Made by a program: the position numbers and the translations under genes. A DNA stretch of 64,000 nucleotides, taken from NCBI RefSeq assembly GCF_905175375.1, contig NZ_CAJIMS010000001.1, positions 2,914,001 through 2,978,000 of the forward strand. The letters are read 5' to 3'. The notes beneath the pieces are model-generated. The model saw nothing but the letters and a program-made list of their open reading frames with translations. It was not told the origin of the DNA and did not search any database. Origin of the DNA: Chryseobacterium aquaeductus (lineage in GTDB: Bacteria > Bacteroidota > Bacteroidia > Flavobacteriales > Weeksellaceae). How positions within the stretch are numbered: position 1 is the first letter of the stretch; each line of letters starts with the position of its first letter. Of the stretch, positions 19,304 to 27,961 are shown in pieces.

Positions 19304-20131
19304 TTAGAAAAATTCGATGTAAATATTTTCTCCTACGTTTAGTCCGAAAAGGGTTTTGGCACCATTCTTTTTGCTGCCTTTGTAGATGGTTAATTCCAAC
19401 TGTTGACTGTCGTTGAAAATAGCCGCAGACTGCCCATGGTATTCGGTTTCTCTATCCCAGTCTGCTACAACTTCGGTATGACTAGAGTAGATTTTCGATA
19501 AACTTAAATTTCTAAACTTTATTGTGAATTTTTCGAAACCTTTAGCCAGAGTTTCAAAGAATTCTTTGTTAATATTTGATATTATGTTTCCGAAATTATC
19601 AATGTACATTACTTCACCAATGATCATTTTTTCTGGCTCATTATAAACAGGTTTTGGAAACAAAAGTTGCTTTACATCGTCTATTTTTCTGCCGATAACT
19701 TCCGGAAGTCCCCCATTTGCCAAATGCACGGCAACAGGAACAAATACATCTGTGGATGTGAAATTCACAACATCATCAAATCTATTGTTGAGCGTGATTT
19801 CGTAGATCGCTTCAGGTTTAATATCAAAAAAAATCAAACTCATCAAGCCGTTGTCGGCTGCAATAAAATAAGAACCGTCTGCTTTGTATAAAATATTTCT
19901 TCTGGATCTATGATAAAAACTGTCAACAGCTACAATATGAATGGTTCCTTTTGGGAAATATCTATATGCATTTTTCACTATATAAGATGTCTGAATCAGA
20001 TTGTACGCCTGTATATCATGAGTGATATCAATACTGTTGACTTGAGGATTCAGAGACAGAATTTTCCCTTTCATAGCCGAAACTCTGTAATCTAAACGTC
20101 CGAAATCTGAGGTGAGGGTAATAATTGACAT
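19304..20131 (-). CDS. SAM hydroxide adenosyltransferase family protein (DUF62)
   Basis: Members related to fluorinase and chlorinase hydrolyse S-adenosylmethionine to adenosine and methionine. The 275-residue sequence opens with ITLTSDFGRLDYRVSAMKG, whose Asp contacts the ribose of SAM in this family. It continues with SIDITHDI, IHIVAVDSFYHRSRR, and FIAADNGLMSL, and has the C-terminal beta-barrel segment with GEVMYIDNFGNIISNI. The physiological role in Bacteroidota is unclear. It is divergent from phoH across 126 bases. Confidence 0.9.
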   Translation of the reverse strand: MSIITLTSDFGRLDYRVSAMKGKILSLNPQVNSIDITHDIQAYNLIQTSYIVKNAYRYFPKGTIHIVAVDSFYHRSRRNILYKADGSYFIAADNGLMSLIFFDIKPEAIYEITLNNRFDDVVNFTSTDVFVPVAVHLANGGLPEVIGRKIDDVKQLLFPKPVYNEPEKMIIGEVMYIDNFGNIISNINKEFFETLAKGFEKFTIKFRNLSLSKIYSSHTEVVADWDRETEYHGQSAAIFNDSQQLELTIYKGSKKNGAKTLFGLNVGENIYIEFF

Positions 20132-20257
20132 GAATAATGTGATAGAACTGCAAATTTATCTAAAATAAAAGGAAAGAAATAAATATTGTGGATAAGAATT
20201 TGATATAAATCTGAAAAAAAACTTTTAAATTTAAAATCTAAAAATAAAAATATTTGC

Positions 20258-21214
20258 ATGTTTGAATTAACGTACGATTTAGAAGGTATTGATGCAAAAA
20301 ACTTTTACGGAGTTAACAACCAATATTTCAATTTAATAAAATCCAGCTTTCCAACCCTCAAGATTACAGGCAGAGACCATTATATCTTTGCAATGGGAAA
20401 TCAGGAAGCTCTCGATATATTTAAACTAAAACTAGACGATATCGTTTCGTTTATTTCCAAAAATAACTCAATCGGGCTAAAAGACGTTGAAAATTTCCTG
20501 AATTTAAAAGATGAAAATGAGAAACATCTGGTTTTTGATCAGGATATTATTGTAAAAGGTGTCAACGGAAAAATTATCAAGGCAAAAACGACTAATCTTA
20601 AAAGACTCGTAAAAGAAACGGAGAAAAAAGATATGGTTTTCGCCATTGGTCCTGCCGGTACAGGAAAAACCTACACCAGTGTTGCCTTGGCGGCAAGAGC
20701 GCTGAGAGATAAAGAAGTAAAAAGAATTGTTTTAACGAGACCGGCTGTAGAAGCAGGGGAGAGCCTTGGTTTTTTACCGGGAGATCTGAAGGAAAAACTA
20801 GATCCTTATTTGCAACCTTTATATGATGCACTTCGTGATATGATTCCGCACGAAAAATTAGAAGGTTTTATAGAGAAGAAAATCATCGAAGTTGCTCCAC
20901 TGGCATTTATGAGAGGGCGAACTTTGGATGACGCATTTGTGATCTTGGATGAAGCTCAAAATACAACTCATGCCCAAATGAAAATGTTTCTGACTAGGAT
21001 GGGTATGAATGCAAAATTTATCATCACAGGAGATCCTACACAGATCGATTTGCCTCCAAAACAACATTCCGGTTTAAAAGAAGCGATGAGGATTTTAAAA
21101 GATGTGAAAGAAATCGGCTTTGTTTACCTTACCGAAGAAGATGTGGTAAGACATCCGGTTGTGAAGAAGATTATTCTTGCTTATAACGAAGAAGATAAGA
21201 AAACCAGAGAGTAA
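20258..21214 (+). CDS. PhoH-family ATPase
   Basis: A P-loop ATPase of 318 residues often linked to RNA metabolism and stress, though its biochemical role is unsettled. The Walker A motif GPAGTGKT is at 131-138, and Walker B is in VILDEAQNTT. RPAVEAGESLGFLPGD and ITGDPTQIDLP are PhoH-specific segments. The N-terminal ~115 residues are the usual domain preceding the ATPase. The ATG at 20258 is 2 bases after an imperfect -7-like box (AATATTTG), so leader length is uncertain. Confidence 0.93.
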   Translation: MFELTYDLEGIDAKNFYGVNNQYFNLIKSSFPTLKITGRDHYIFAMGNQEALDIFKLKLDDIVSFISKNNSIGLKDVENFLNLKDENEKHLVFDQDIIVKGVNGKIIKAKTTNLKRLVKETEKKDMVFAIGPAGTGKTYTSVALAARALRDKEVKRIVLTRPAVEAGESLGFLPGDLKEKLDPYLQPLYDALRDMIPHEKLEGFIEKKIIEVAPLAFMRGRTLDDAFVILDEAQNTTHAQMKMFLTRMGMNAKFIITGDPTQIDLPPKQHSGLKEAMRILKDVKEIGFVYLTEEDVVRHPVVKKIILAYNEEDKKTRE

Positions 21215-21251
21215 GTTTTTTTTAAGTTTTTAATATTTTTTTAAATATATT

Positions 21252-21280
21252 TTGTGGATCCATAAAAAGTGATATATTTG
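21252..21280 (+). promoter_or_regulatory. Promoter of the first outer-membrane beta-barrel gene
   Basis: TTG (21252-21254) and TATATTTG (21273-21280) are separated by 18 bases. The ATG I chose is 30 bases downstream. Confidence 0.72.
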
Positions 21281-21310
21281 GAGCCTGAAAATTATATGAA
21301 TTTTGAAACT

Positions 21311-21955
21311 ATGAAAAAATTATTACTAGTTGCTGCGGTAGCAGTTATGGGAGTTACAATCAACGCTCAAGAATTTAATTTTGGTCCAAAAGCAGGTTAT
21401 TCTTTGTCTATGCTTAAAGCTGAAGGAGATGGAGAGTCTTATAAATTTGATTCCAAATCAACATTTTATGCCGGAGGTTTTGTGGAATATAAATTTAATG
21501 ATAAGTTTGGAATCCAAGGGGAAGTTTTGTATTCTCCACTAGGAGGTAAGCAAGAAGAAAGCTATACTGAAACTATAATGGGAGTTACCGAAAATACAAC
21601 TGCAAAAACAGATTTTAAACTTGGAAGTTTTCAAGTACCTGTAAGTGCAAAATATTTTGCTACAGAAAATTTAGCGTTTGGTCTAGGTGTTAATGTAGGA
21701 ATTATCACTTCAGCTAAAGTAGATTATACCGTTACAACTTCAGCAATGGGCGTGTCTTCATCAGAAAGTGGTAGTGAAGATATCAAAGATAATATAAGTA
21801 CTTTAAACTTAGCACCTTTTGTTGGAGCTGAATACACATTAGAAAACGGATTATTTTTCGATGCTAGATATAATTTAGGTGTGTCAAATCTTCTTGACAC
21901 ATTGAAAAACAGCTTTTTACAAGTTGGAATAGGTTTCAAATTTGGTGGAAATTAA
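21311..21955 (+). CDS. Outer-membrane beta-barrel protein (PorT/OmpW-like fold)
   Basis: A predicted outer-membrane barrel of 214 residues. I start it at ATG 21311, which gives a compact signal peptide (MKKLLLVAAVAVMGVTINAQ). The mature part begins EFNFGPKAGYSLS and alternates short amphipathic strands with polar loops, ending in FLQVGIGFKFGGN with a terminal aromatic/strand pattern typical of outer-membrane barrels. Its cargo or function is unknown. It is the first of three barrel genes in the same direction, but a terminator follows it, so each is probably a separate transcript. Confidence 0.85.
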   Translation: MKKLLLVAAVAVMGVTINAQEFNFGPKAGYSLSMLKAEGDGESYKFDSKSTFYAGGFVEYKFNDKFGIQGEVLYSPLGGKQEESYTETIMGVTENTTAKTDFKLGSFQVPVSAKYFATENLAFGLGVNVGIITSAKVDYTVTTSAMGVSSSESGSEDIKDNISTLNLAPFVGAEYTLENGLFFDARYNLGVSNLLDTLKNSFLQVGIGFKFGGN

Positions 21956-21981
21956 GATTTAAACAATTCAAAATATAGGAG

Positions 21982-22009
21982 AGCAAGACAATTTTGTCTT
22001 GCTTTTTTA
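21982..22009 (+). terminator. Terminator after barrel gene 1
   Basis: A stem of 8-9 bp (21982-21990 with 21995-22003) is followed by six T residues. Confidence 0.85.
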
Positions 22010-22079
22010 TGCAGATACCACACGCGGCATTTTTTTTGCCTTAAGCAGTACCAATAAATAAACTTTTAAATTATTTAAA

Positions 22080-22601
22080 ATGAAAAAATTATTAATTCTT
22101 GGGGCATTCGCAATTTTAGGTGGAGTGGCGCAAGCACAGGAAGGTCTCAAGCTAGGCGGTCACATTGGTGCTCCGGTAGGTGATGCAAGTAGGTATTCAC
22201 CTTTTACATTTGGAGTAGACGGTGCATATATGTGGAATATTGCAAAAAGCTTTGATCTTGGTATAGCTACAGGATATTCTCATTTTGTAGGGAAAGACTA
22301 CGAATTTAGGGGAGATCGTTATAAATCCGACGATTTTGGCTTTATTCCGATTGCCGTTGCTGGAAAATATAGTTTTGCAAAAGCTCCCATCTTTGTAGCA
22401 TTGGATTTAGGATATGCTATTTCTGTGAAAGACGGAATGGATGGAGGTCTCTATGCTCAACCGAAATTTGGGTATCAAAAAAACACCATGGAACTGTATG
22501 TAGGTTATCAGACAATAGGCAGCAGAAGAGATTTTGATAGAGAAAGGATAGAAAATAATTTTGGAGCGATCAACTTTGGAATCAATTTCTACATAAAGTA
22601 A
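22080..22601 (+). CDS. Outer-membrane beta-barrel protein
   Basis: A 173-residue predicted barrel. The signal peptide is MKKLLILGAFAILGGVAQAQ. The mature protein starts with a glycine-rich EGLKLGGHIGAPVGDASRYS and continues as alternating strands and loops to FGAINFGINFYIK, a C-terminal aromatic strand. It resembles its two neighbours in plan but not closely in sequence, so they are family-like rather than recent duplicates. Function is unknown. Confidence 0.83.
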   Translation: MKKLLILGAFAILGGVAQAQEGLKLGGHIGAPVGDASRYSPFTFGVDGAYMWNIAKSFDLGIATGYSHFVGKDYEFRGDRYKSDDFGFIPIAVAGKYSFAKAPIFVALDLGYAISVKDGMDGGLYAQPKFGYQKNTMELYVGYQTIGSRRDFDRERIENNFGAINFGINFYIK

Positions 22602-22620
22602 AATATTTATATATATGTCA

Positions 22621-22654
22621 TATTAAACTCCAATTGAATAATTGGAGTTTAATA
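22621..22654. other. Perfect 15-bp hairpin without a T tract
   Basis: Positions 22621-22635 and 22640-22654 are exactly complementary with a 4-base loop. No T run follows on either strand, so it is not a classic intrinsic terminator; it may be an RNA 3'-end stabiliser or a protein site. Confidence 0.6.
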
Positions 22655-22810
22655 TTAGATTCTATTAAAAGAAGTTTAATTAATTCTTCAATTTGCGATT
22701 TTATGTCGAAAAACTCAATGTTGATGGGTGATTTTTATCATGTTAACAAATTTTAATATTACATTTTGTCATTCTAAATTTGCAGCCAAGAAAGTATAAA
22801 ATTATTCAAA

Positions 22811-23425
22811 ATGAAAAAATTATTATTATCAGCTGCAATCGTAGCTTTCGGTTTATCAAACGCTCAAATCGCTAAAGGAACTACGTATTTATCTGGAACA
22901 GCAGCATATTCTTCTACTGAAGATAACAACGAAGACACAAAAACTGAGGATTTCAGAATTGTACCTACTGTAGGTTATTTTGTTGCACCTAACTTAGCAA
23001 TCGGAGCAGGACTTGGATATGCTTCAAGCAGCGAAAAAGCTACTTACAGTGATGGTTTTGAAAAAGGTACTGTTTCTGCATTTGTAGTAGAGCCTTTCGT
23101 AAGAAAATATTGGACTTTAGGAGATAAATTATACATCTTCGGTCAGCTTTCAGTTCCTATGGAATTTGGTAATGCTAAATATGAAGAAACTGAAAACAAC
23201 AGTTCTTTCTCTGAAAAAGTAAACTACAACTCATTCGGAGTTTCTGTGAAGCCAGGTTTAGATTATTTCTTAAACAAAAATTGGACAATTGAGGCTACAA
23301 TTGGAGAATTTGGTTACAACACAACAAAGTGGGATATTGAAGGAGCTCAAAACACGAACAACTTCAACTTCGGTTTAAACCTAGCTAATGTAGGAATCGG
23401 TGTAAAATATGTTTTCGCTAAATAA
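22811..23425 (+). CDS. Outer-membrane beta-barrel protein
   Basis: A 204-residue predicted outer-membrane barrel with signal peptide MKKLLLSAAIVAFGLSNAQ. After it come TYLSGTAAYS and long alternating strands separated by acidic loops (for example the stretch near residues 38-45), ending ANVGIGVKYVFAK, a typical C-terminal strand with a penultimate aromatic. The A/T-rich region upstream holds TAAATTTG at about 22782 as a possible -7 box. Function unknown. Confidence 0.83.
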   Translation: MKKLLLSAAIVAFGLSNAQIAKGTTYLSGTAAYSSTEDNNEDTKTEDFRIVPTVGYFVAPNLAIGAGLGYASSSEKATYSDGFEKGTVSAFVVEPFVRKYWTLGDKLYIFGQLSVPMEFGNAKYEETENNSSFSEKVNYNSFGVSVKPGLDYFLNKNWTIEATIGEFGYNTTKWDIEGAQNTNNFNFGLNLANVGIGVKYVFAK

Positions 23426-23450
23426 TTAGTTAGCAAAATATTATTCATAG

Positions 23451-23483
23451 AAATCCTGAGATTTATTTCTCGGGATTTTTTGT
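23451..23483 (+). terminator. Terminator after barrel gene 3
   Basis: An 11-bp stem (23451-23461 with 23468-23478, one T-G pair) precedes a T run. Confidence 0.83.
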
Positions 23484-23512
23484 TTTGCAATAAATTTTCA
23501 GGAATTAAACAC

Positions 23513-23542
23513 AAAAAAAACTCTCAGAAAATTCTGAGAGTT
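23513..23542 (-). terminator. Terminator after ffh
   Basis: Complementary arms 23519-23529 and 23532-23542 form a stem-loop followed on the minus strand by eight T residues. Confidence 0.87.
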
Positions 23543-23562
23543 ATCTATTGAAAATTTATTTA

Positions 23563-24924
23563 TTATTTTCCAAACATTCCGCCCATTCCAGGCATATTTG
23601 GCATTTTGCTCATCATCTGCATCATTTGTTTTCCTTGAGGTCCTTGCATCATCTTCATCATTTTTCCCATTTGGTCAAACTGTTTCATCAAAGCATTTAC
23701 ATCTTCAATTTTTCTTCCTGCACCTTTTGCGATTCTGCTTTTTCTTTGAGTATTGATGATAGAAGGTCTTCTTCTTTCTTCAGGAGTCATCGAGTAAATA
23801 ATTGCTTCAATATGTTTAAATGCATCATCGCTGATCTCAACATCTTTAATGGCTTTTCCAACTCCCGGAATCATTCCCATCAAGTCTTTCATATTACCCA
23901 TTTTTTTGATCTGATTGATTTGCTTTAGGAAATCATCAAAACCAAATTCATTTTTAGCAATTTTCTTGTGAAGTTTTTTAGCTTCTTCTTCGTCAAACTG
24001 TTCCTGAGCTCTTTCAACCAAGGAAACAACATCTCCCATTCCTAAGATTCTGTCTGCCATCCTTTCCGGGTAGAAAAGATCTAAAGCTTCCATTTTTTCT
24101 CCGGTAGAGATAAATTTGATTGGTTTTTCAACAACAGAACGAATCGTTAATGCAGCTCCACCACGAGTATCACCATCTAATTTCGTTAAAACAACACCGT
24201 CAAAATTTAAAGCATCATTAAATGCTTTCGCCGTATTTACAGCATCCTGGCCTGTCATTGAGTCAACAACAAATAGAGTTTCGTTAGGTTTAATAAAATA
24301 ATGAACCGATTTTATCTCGCTCATCATCTGCTCATCAATTGCCAAACGACCTGCGGTATCCACAATTACAACATCGTGACCGTTAGATTTAGCAAAACTG
24401 ATAGCGTTTTCAGCAATCGTAGAAGGGTTTGTAGCGCCTTCCTCGGTGTAAACGGGAACACCAATTTGTCCACCAAGAACTTTAAGCTGATCAATTGCAG
24501 CAGGACGGTAAACGTCACAAGCAACCAATAATGGCTTTTTATTCTTTTTAGTTTTTAAATAATTAGCAAGCTTTCCCGAAAAAGTAGTTTTACCAGAACC
24601 TTGAAGACCTGCGATCAAAATTACAGATGGTTTTCCCGAAAGATTAATGCCTTCCTGAGAACCTCCCATTAAATCTACCAACTCGTCATGAACAATCTTC
24701 GTCATCAATTGTCCCGGAGTAAGAGAAGTGAGAACGTTTTCACCTAAAGCTTTATCCTGAACTCTCTTGGTGAGATCTTTGGCAACTTTATAATTAACGT
24801 CGGCATCTACCAATGCTCTACGAATCTCTTTTACGGTTTCCGCAACGTTGATTTCGGTAATTTTTCCACGTCCGGAAAGATTATGAAGTGCTTTGTCTAA
24901 TTTATCCTGTAAACTATTGAACAT
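23563..24924 (-). CDS. ffh: Signal recognition particle protein Ffh
   Basis: GTPase that targets nascent membrane proteins to the SecYEG translocon with the SRP RNA. The 453-residue protein has the N domain (1-~90), the G domain with P-loop GLQGSGKT (106-113), DTAGRL, TKLDGD and GTPase insertion segments, then the M domain. The C-terminal ~60 residues are strongly Met-rich (KMMKMMQGPQGKQMMQMM), forming the signal-sequence-binding groove. It is transcribed alone. Confidence 0.97.
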   Translation of the reverse strand: MFNSLQDKLDKALHNLSGRGKITEINVAETVKEIRRALVDADVNYKVAKDLTKRVQDKALGENVLTSLTPGQLMTKIVHDELVDLMGGSQEGINLSGKPSVILIAGLQGSGKTTFSGKLANYLKTKKNKKPLLVACDVYRPAAIDQLKVLGGQIGVPVYTEEGATNPSTIAENAISFAKSNGHDVVIVDTAGRLAIDEQMMSEIKSVHYFIKPNETLFVVDSMTGQDAVNTAKAFNDALNFDGVVLTKLDGDTRGGAALTIRSVVEKPIKFISTGEKMEALDLFYPERMADRILGMGDVVSLVERAQEQFDEEEAKKLHKKIAKNEFGFDDFLKQINQIKKMGNMKDLMGMIPGVGKAIKDVEISDDAFKHIEAIIYSMTPEERRRPSIINTQRKSRIAKGAGRKIEDVNALMKQFDQMGKMMKMMQGPQGKQMMQMMSKMPNMPGMGGMFGK

Positions 24925-24994
24925 ATTGATTGTAAATTATAGTGTGCAAAAATAAGGAATTTTTAATAATTTATCATATATAGCATCAAGAGAT

Positions 24995-25027
24995 TTGTTT
25001 TGAATATCAATTATAATCTTATTTTTG
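24995..25027 (+). promoter_or_regulatory. Promoter of the small membrane protein gene before atpB
   Basis: TATTTTTG at 25020-25027 has TTG at 24995-24997 (22-base spacer) or 25000-25002 (17-base spacer). The -7 box ends 4 bases before the ATG at 25032, again suggesting a leaderless mRNA. Confidence 0.6.
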
Positions 25028-25031
25028 CACA

Positions 25032-25313
25032 ATGAATTTTTTTGATAGCTTTTTTGATAGCTTTATTGTCATTTCTTCAATAGCAGTTTTAAATATTATC
25101 GTTTTTGTAATATTTAAGAAATATCTGTATGGAAAAGAAAACGCAGGAATGAAATTTCTTACCATTAATATTGCCAAGGACTTATTATGGATAGTGATTT
25201 CGTTATTGATTATCGAGAAAAATAAAGCAAATTTTCTGCTAATCATTGTATGTTTTATTGTTGCGTCTGTTACTATATATACTCCAATCATAAAGCATAT
25301 TAACAAATCATGA
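25032..25313 (+). CDS. Small membrane protein upstream of atpB (possible AtpI-like accessory)
   Basis: A 93-residue protein with three predicted membrane helices (about 11-31, 47-61 and 66-87) and Lys-rich loops. I do not recognise a named family by sequence. Small polytopic proteins of this kind, including AtpI/AtpZ, commonly sit just before atpB and assist c-ring assembly or Mg uptake, so position suggests such a role. It has its own promoter and lies 82 bases before atpB, which has a second promoter. A long overlapping ORF on the minus strand is judged a shadow. Confidence 0.68.
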   Translation: MNFFDSFFDSFIVISSIAVLNIIVFVIFKKYLYGKENAGMKFLTINIAKDLLWIVISLLIIEKNKANFLLIIVCFIVASVTIYTPIIKHINKS

Positions 25314-25344
25314 CTTTTTTGATGATAAATATCAATTTTTACTA

Positions 25345-25375
25345 TTGGTGGAGTTTAATAAAATCAATATATTTG
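25345..25375 (+). promoter_or_regulatory. Promoter of the ATP synthase operon
   Basis: TTG (25345-25347) and TATATTTG (25368-25375) are separated by 20 bases. The ATG of atpB is 20 bases beyond the -7 box. The match is among the best in the window. Confidence 0.82.
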
Positions 25376-25395
25376 CACACGATTAAAAAAGAGAT

Positions 25396-26547
25396 ATGAA
25401 CAGAAAAGTTTCTTCATTATTTTTCGCATTTTTATTTGTGTTTTTAAGCAGTTTCGCATCTGCACAGCACGAAACTGAGGGTGAAAAATCAGCTGAAAAG
25501 GTAGAGCATGCAGAAGGCAACAAGCCTTTCAATGCTACAAAAATGATCATGGAACACATCAGTGATTCAAACGAATGGCATTTATGGACTACTAAAGATG
25601 AAAACGGAAAAGAAGATCATTTTTCTATCCCATTGCCTATTATTATTAAGGATAATACAGGATGGCATACTTTCTTATCAAAAGATATTGCACACGGTCA
25701 TGAGCAAGATGGCTATACTTTACACGAAGGTCAGGTAGTTTCAACTAAAGGAATTGAAAAAGCGACTCTTTTTGCTGTGATTTCAGGAAAACAAAAGGCA
25801 AGCGATGTGTTTTTTGATATGTCAATTACAAAGAATACGGCTTCAATGTTTTTATCAGTAATTTTTATGCTGATTATTTTCTTAGGAATGGCCAAAAATT
25901 ATAAAAAATCTCAACTTCCAAAAGGAGCAGGTAAATTATTAGAGCCTGTAATCGTATTTATCAGAGACGAAGTGGCTATTCCAAACATAGGTTCTGTAAA
26001 GTATAAAAGATATATGCCTTACTTGTTGACAGCATTTTTCTTTATCTGGTTCAATAACTTATTCGGATTGATTCCTTTCTTTCCTGGTGGAGCTAACTTA
26101 ACAGGAAATATTGCAATCACTTCAGTTTTGGCAATCATTACTTTATTAATCACATTATTCAGTGCCAATAAAGATTACTGGAAACACATCTTTATGCCAC
26201 CGGTTCCATTATTGTTATATCCAATTATGGTTCCAATCGAGATCATCGGGATCTTTACTAAACCTTTCGCCTTGATGATGCGACTTTTCGCAAACATTAC
26301 TGCGGGTCACATTATGATCTTGGCGATTATCTCTTTGATCTTTATTTTTAAATCACCATTTTTAGGATTTGCATCTGTACCATTGGCATTATTTGTTTCT
26401 GTATTAGAACTTTTAGTTGCAGCATTACAGGCTTATATCTTTACGGTATTGTCAGCATTGTTTATCGGTATCGCTGTTGCAGAACACGATCACGATCATG
26501 CACACAATGATGATGACAGTGTAGGTCACGACACAATGGTTGCTTAA
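25396..26547 (+). CDS. atpB: ATP synthase F0 subunit a
   Basis: Forms the proton half-channels facing the c-ring. The protein is 383 residues, longer than the ~270 of E. coli, because it carries an N-terminal signal-like helix (1-~24) and a ~130-residue polar extracytoplasmic region, as in other Bacteroidota. The essential arginine is Arg296 in LMMRLFANITAGH. The following helices end with a His/Asp-rich tail (EHDHDHAHNDDD). First gene of atpB-E-F-H-A-G. Confidence 0.95.
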   Translation: MNRKVSSLFFAFLFVFLSSFASAQHETEGEKSAEKVEHAEGNKPFNATKMIMEHISDSNEWHLWTTKDENGKEDHFSIPLPIIIKDNTGWHTFLSKDIAHGHEQDGYTLHEGQVVSTKGIEKATLFAVISGKQKASDVFFDMSITKNTASMFLSVIFMLIIFLGMAKNYKKSQLPKGAGKLLEPVIVFIRDEVAIPNIGSVKYKRYMPYLLTAFFFIWFNNLFGLIPFFPGGANLTGNIAITSVLAIITLLITLFSANKDYWKHIFMPPVPLLLYPIMVPIEIIGIFTKPFALMMRLFANITAGHIMILAIISLIFIFKSPFLGFASVPLALFVSVLELLVAALQAYIFTVLSALFIGIAVAEHDHDHAHNDDDSVGHDTMVA

Positions 26548-26584
26548 TTAAAAAAAAATAATTTTAACTAAATATTTATTTATT

Positions 26585-26803
26585 ATGGACATCACAACTG
26601 GAACAGGATTAATTTACGTAGGTATCGGTTTAGCAGTATTAGGAGTAGGTCTTGGTATTGGTAAAATCGGTGGGCACGCTATGGATGCTATCGCTAGACA
26701 GCCAGAACAAGCTGGTAAGATTCAAGGAGCAATGCTTATTGCTGCAGGTCTTATCGAGGGTGCTGGTCTTATCGCGATTATCTTTGGTGCTTTCATCAAG
26801 TAA
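26585..26803 (+). CDS. atpE: ATP synthase F0 subunit c
   Basis: Forms the rotating c-ring. The 72-residue hairpin has helix 1 (about 8-31, rich in Gly), the polar loop RQPEQAGKI (38-46) that contacts gamma and epsilon, and helix 2 with the ion-carrying Glu58 in LIEGAGLIAII. The residues around Glu58 lack the Ser/Thr next to it that marks sodium-type rings, so proton coupling is likely. A hairpin follows directly in the spacer to atpF. Confidence 0.96.
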   Translation: MDITTGTGLIYVGIGLAVLGVGLGIGKIGGHAMDAIARQPEQAGKIQGAMLIAAGLIEGAGLIAIIFGAFIK

Positions 26804-26820
26804 TTATCCTCAGAAAAAAT

Positions 26821-26863
26821 ATTCTTAGCAGTGAAGCGGTTGGCTGCTGCTAAGAATTTTTAA
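26821..26863 (+). promoter_or_regulatory. Terminator-like hairpin between atpE and atpF (possible attenuator)
   Basis: A perfect 11-bp stem (26821-26831 with 26847-26857) encloses a loop with a small inner stem and is followed by five T residues, then a run of A. In mid-operon it could end a share of transcripts after atpE, or protect the 3' end of an atpBE mRNA, which would fit the need for many c subunits. Confidence 0.65.
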
Positions 26864-26907
26864 AAAAGATATCCATAAATTATTACACTAAAAAAAGAAT
26901 TACAGAT

Positions 26908-27402
26908 ATGGGAATTATAGAACCTGGAATTGGACTTTTGTTTTGGATGACGCTTACATTCGCTATCCTATTATTTATCCTTGCTAAATTTGCCTGGAAA
27001 CCAATTGTAAACGCAGTAAATGACAGAGAAGCTTCTATCGTTGACGCTTTGAATCAGGCTAAATTGGCTAAAAAAGAAATGGAAGATCTTAAATCTGATA
27101 ACGAAAGAATTATTCGTGAAGCTAAAATTGAAAGAGATTCTATCCTTAAAGAAGCTAGAGAAATTAAGGACAGAATTGTAGGAGAGGCTAAAGATGTTGC
27201 TAAAGCTGAAGGTGATAAAATCATTGATGCTGCTAAACACACGATCCAGACTGAGAAAAATGCTGCAATGTCAGAAATCAGAACTCAGATTGGTACTTTA
27301 TCTGTAAATATTGCAGAATCTATCTTGCAGAAAAATTTAGAGAAAACTGAAGCTCAGGACGAGTTGGTTCAAAATTATTTAAACAAATCTAATCTTAACT
27401 AA
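26908..27402 (+). CDS. atpF: ATP synthase F0 subunit b
   Basis: Peripheral stalk subunit. The 164-residue protein has one N-terminal membrane helix (about 8-27, LLFWMTLTFAILLFILAKFAW) and a long charged helix for dimerisation (30-150), with the characteristic KPI sequence at the membrane boundary and repeated Lys/Glu/Ala heptads. It ends 2 bases before atpH, implying translational coupling. Confidence 0.95.
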   Translation: MGIIEPGIGLLFWMTLTFAILLFILAKFAWKPIVNAVNDREASIVDALNQAKLAKKEMEDLKSDNERIIREAKIERDSILKEAREIKDRIVGEAKDVAKAEGDKIIDAAKHTIQTEKNAAMSEIRTQIGTLSVNIAESILQKNLEKTEAQDELVQNYLNKSNLN

Positions 27403-27404
27403 GA

Positions 27405-27944
27405 ATGCTTACATCTAAAGTAGCTAAAAGATACGCACAAGGTTTGCTGGATTTCACAAACGAATCAGGACAAACTGCTGCTGTATTTTCTGAAATGAAA
27501 GATGTTAAGAAAGTGATGTCTGAATCTGAGGATTTAAACAAATTTTTCAAGACGCCTTACATCGATGCAAAAAAGAAAGAAGACGTTGCAAAAGAGATTT
27601 TTAAAGGTTTTTCACCTGTTTCTCAGAATTTGATTACTTTAGTGATCAGACATGGTCGTGAAAATCAATTGAAAAATATTGCTCAGGAGTTTATTAATAA
27701 AGTTGAGGATATCAATGGAGTACAGAGAATTACTCTTACTACAGCAACTCAGCTTTCTAAAGATAATATTGACCAGATTTTAAAATCTACAGATTTAGTA
27801 AAAGCAGGTTCCAACTTTGACTTAAATCTTACCATCAATCCTGATATTTTAGGAGGATATATTTTAAGAGTAGGTGATCAGCAGATCGATGCATCTGTAA
27901 AATCTAAGCTTAACAATATCAAAAAAGATTTTCATTTAAATTAA
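27405..27944 (+). CDS. atpH: ATP synthase F1 subunit delta
   Basis: Joins the F1 head to the peripheral stalk (OSCP homologue). The 179-residue length is standard. The N-terminal helical domain begins [12 protein letters not shown], the typical delta start. The C-terminal part has the conserved [28 protein letters not shown] segment. It sits between atpF and atpA in the expected order. Confidence 0.95.
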   Translation: MLTSKVAKRYAQGLLDFTNESGQTAAVFSEMKDVKKVMSESEDLNKFFKTPYIDAKKKEDVAKEIFKGFSPVSQNLITLVIRHGRENQLKNIAQEFINKVEDINGVQRITLTTATQLSKDNIDQILKSTDLVKAGSNFDLNLTINPDILGGYILRVGDQQIDASVKSKLNNIKKDFHLN

Positions 27945-27961
27945 GAAAAAACAACCATATA

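Noticed and set aside
23548..23928. Plus-strand ORF of 126 codons rich in His and Ser
   Set aside because: It is the antisense of the Met-rich C-terminus of ffh, which produces long open frames.
25019..25306. Minus-strand ORF of 95 codons opposite the small membrane protein
   Set aside because: It is nearly coextensive with the plus-strand gene. That gene has a promoter and three clear membrane helices; the minus frame has neither.
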